Program-made: the position numbers and the translations under genes
In this document: piece after piece, positions 62,515 through 64,000 of the stretch
Numbering within the stretch: position 1 is the stretch's first letter
Layout of the letters: the number at the start of each line of letters is the position of its first letter
Source of the DNA: Pseudoduganella namucuonensis
GTDB lineage: Bacteria > Pseudomonadota > Gammaproteobacteria > Burkholderiales > Burkholderiaceae_D
NCBI RefSeq assembly: GCF_900116645.1
Contig: NZ_FPBO01000040.1
Span: 1-64,000, forward strand
DNA: 64,000 bases
Direction of reading: 5' to 3'
The notes under the pieces: model-generated
Databases searched by the model: none
Seen by the model: the letters and a program-made list of their open reading frames with translations, nothing else
What the model was told of the DNA's origin: nothing

Positions 62515-63633
62515 ATGAGCGACGACAAAACAGAAGAACCCACAGACAAGAAGATAGAGGACGCCCGCAAGAAGGGCCAGATCGCGATGAGCCGCGACCT
62601 GGCCAAGGTGGGGCCGCTGCTGGCCATCGCGGAAATCGCCTTCATCACCGAGCCGCAATGGCGCGGCGCCGTGCACTCGCAGATGGAGCTGGGCCTGATG
62701 CGCATCGGCCAGCCCTTCCTGCCGGCGCTGATGGAGGTGATGACCGGCTCCGGCATCCTGCTGCTGATCACCTTCCTGATGTGCTTCGTGGTGTGCATCC
62801 CGGTCGCCGTCGTCTTCCACTGGGGCCAGTTCGGCATCCTGATCGCGCCGGAAGCGGCCACCATGAAGTTCGACAAGCTCAACCCCGTCAACGGCATCAA
62901 GGGCATCTTCTCCAAGAAGAAGCTGTTCGAGGTCATGATCTCGGTCGCCAAGGCGAGCCTGATCGGCTGGTTCGTCTACATCCAGGTGCGCTCGGAACTG
63001 CCGTCCATCATCCAGCTGGCCGGCGGCTCGCCCAGCGACGCCTACTTCGGCTTCATCGGCATGCTGCGCGACATCTTCCACGCGCTGGTCGGCGTGTGCA
63101 TCCTGGTCGGCATCGTCGACCTGGGGATACAGAAGGCCTTCCACAAGAAGGACCTGATGATGGACAAGGAGGAGATCAAGCGCGAGTACAAGGAGTCCGA
63201 AGGGGACCCCATGGTCAAGGGCCAACGCAAGCAGCTGGCGCGGGAATGGGCCAACGAGGAGCCGGCCGCGCGCACCGAGAACGCCAACGCGGTGGTGGTC
63301 AATCCCACCCACTTCGCGGTCGCCATGTTCTACGACCCGTCGGAGGCCATGGTGCCGGTGGTGCTGGCCAAGGGCAAGGACGACATCGCCCAGGCCATGA
63401 TACGGCGCGCGCGCGAGCACAACATCCCGGTGATCCGCCACGTCTGGCTGGCGCGCACGCTGTACGCGACCGGCAAGGCCGACAACGTGATTCCGAAATC
63501 GAGCTACGAGGCCGTGGCCCAGGTGTACGCCGTGGTGAACGAGCTGGTGGCGATGCAGGACACGGGCCGGGAAGTCGAACTGGAAAGCCTGGGCGAACCG
63601 CCCGAATCGTATCGCAAGAAAGAGAACCAATGA
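62515..63633 (+). CDS. hrcU: HrcU/SctU autocleaving export switch protein
   Basis: This 372-aa protein has an N-terminal KTEEPTDKKIEDARKKGQ segment, four transmembrane helices and a cytoplasmic domain with the intact autocleavage motif NPTH (residues 263-266, VVVNPTHFAVAMFY). Cleavage after Asn is needed for the switch from early to late substrates, together with SctP. Its stop overlaps the next gene by 4 bases. Confidence 0.97.
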   Translation: MSDDKTEEPTDKKIEDARKKGQIAMSRDLAKVGPLLAIAEIAFITEPQWRGAVHSQMELGLMRIGQPFLPALMEVMTGSGILLLITFLMCFVVCIPVAVVFHWGQFGILIAPEAATMKFDKLNPVNGIKGIFSKKKLFEVMISVAKASLIGWFVYIQVRSELPSIIQLAGGSPSDAYFGFIGMLRDIFHALVGVCILVGIVDLGIQKAFHKKDLMMDKEEIKREYKESEGDPMVKGQRKQLAREWANEEPAARTENANAVVVNPTHFAVAMFYDPSEAMVPVVLAKGKDDIAQAMIRRAREHNIPVIRHVWLARTLYATGKADNVIPKSSYEAVAQVYAVVNELVAMQDTGREVELESLGEPPESYRKKENQ

Positions 63634-64000
63634 AACAACACGACATGACTCCCTTGCCGCCTCGCGCGGCGCCCATCGCAGCGGAGGCCACGGCGCCGTC
63701 CACGGCCCCGGCCGCCGCCACTTCCAGCCTGGCCGCGGGCGTGGCCGCCATAGACGCGGCCGCGCCGTCCGGCGCCGGCGCCGGTGGCGCGGACATGCTG
63801 ATTTCCGAGCCGAAGGGGGGCTTGCCCATGCCGCAGGGCGCGGCGATGCGGAAAGCGGCGCTGGACCTGCTGTACGAGAACGCCAGGGAGCGCCCCGGAG
63901 CGGCCGGCAGGGACAAGGTGGAGGCGGGACATGAACCCGCCCCACCGGCCGGGCGCCTGTGGCGCGAGCGCAGGCTGGGCCGGCTGTTCCCTCCGGTGCC
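63630..64000 (+). CDS. Unknown protein after hrcU, cut by window edge
   Basis: An ATG overlapping the hrcU stop opens a frame (MKQHDMTPLPPRAAP) that runs to the edge with at least 123 residues. It is Ala/Pro/Gly-rich with no signal peptide, then has a short helical piece (AAMRKAALDLLYENAR) and a basic LWRERRLGRLF stretch. Coupling to hrcU argues it is real. It could be a secreted or accessory T3SS protein; the visible part does not decide. Confidence 0.6.
   Translation, partial: MKQHDMTPLPPRAAPIAAEATAPSTAPAAATSSLAAGVAAIDAAAPSGAGAGGADMLISEPKGGLPMPQGAAMRKAALDLLYENARERPGAAGRDKVEAGHEPAPPAGRLWRERRLGRLFPPV

Overview
The window reads as chromosome of a high-GC Gram-negative bacterium, most likely a beta-proteobacterium of the Oxalobacteraceae type (Massilia/Duganella/Herbaspirillum-like). 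The taxon is inferred from the mix of a TonB-receptor/halogenase carbohydrate locus, TctDE-like regulation, 4HB-type chemoreceptors and a plant-associated type III secretion system (T3SS). No rRNA, tRNA, insertion sequence or CRISPR array was seen.

Left part (1-20 kb). Positions 1-10235 (minus strand) hold a carbohydrate-utilisation locus: a partial flavin-dependent tryptophan-halogenase-family gene, a TonB-dependent receptor, an Ig-like lipoprotein, a secreted GH51 arabinofuranosidase, a membrane-anchored AraC-type regulator and a small secreted beta-sandwich protein. Positions 10330-18302 hold a two-component system divergent from a porin and an AfuABC-type ABC importer, with four 11-bp-spaced direct repeats in the shared promoter region. 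A chemoreceptor follows.

Right part (20-64 kb). This is a large hrp/T3SS island. Its key is an ECF sigma factor of HrpL type (183 aa, 43744-44295). Ten sequences matching or nearly matching the HrpL promoter (hrp box, GGAACC/T-N15/16-CCACNNA) were found by eye, nearly all just upstream of T3SS-related genes. They drive: a 1400-aa unknown protein plus a HrpW-like harpin/pectate-lyase protein; a 37-aa peptide; a cluster of three 50-66-aa pilin-like proteins; a four-repeat HrpF/NolX-like protein; an 1816-aa unknown protein; a 46-aa peptide with two methyltransferases and a chaperone-like protein; a MacAB-TolC-type tripartite exporter; a 110-aa Sec-exported protein; the hrpJ-hrcV operon; and the hrpQ-hrcN-hrpO-hrpP-hrcQ-hrcR-hrcS-hrcT-hrcU operon, which runs off the right edge. 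A HrpG-like OmpR-family regulator with a degenerate receiver lies inside the island, and four TGAGG/TGAGA repeats precede hrpL.

Points of most interest: a decayed second hrpL copy sits next to hrpJ, the usual hrpL position in Hrp1 clusters, with the exporter between it and the intact hrpL. The exporter and a peptide/dual-methyltransferase operon appear recruited to the HrpL regulon. SctX/SctY-like genes lie inside an otherwise Hrp1-like operon. Several very small HrpL-dependent genes would be missed by routine gene calling. The hrp boxes also show that the longest reading frames of four genes start too far upstream.
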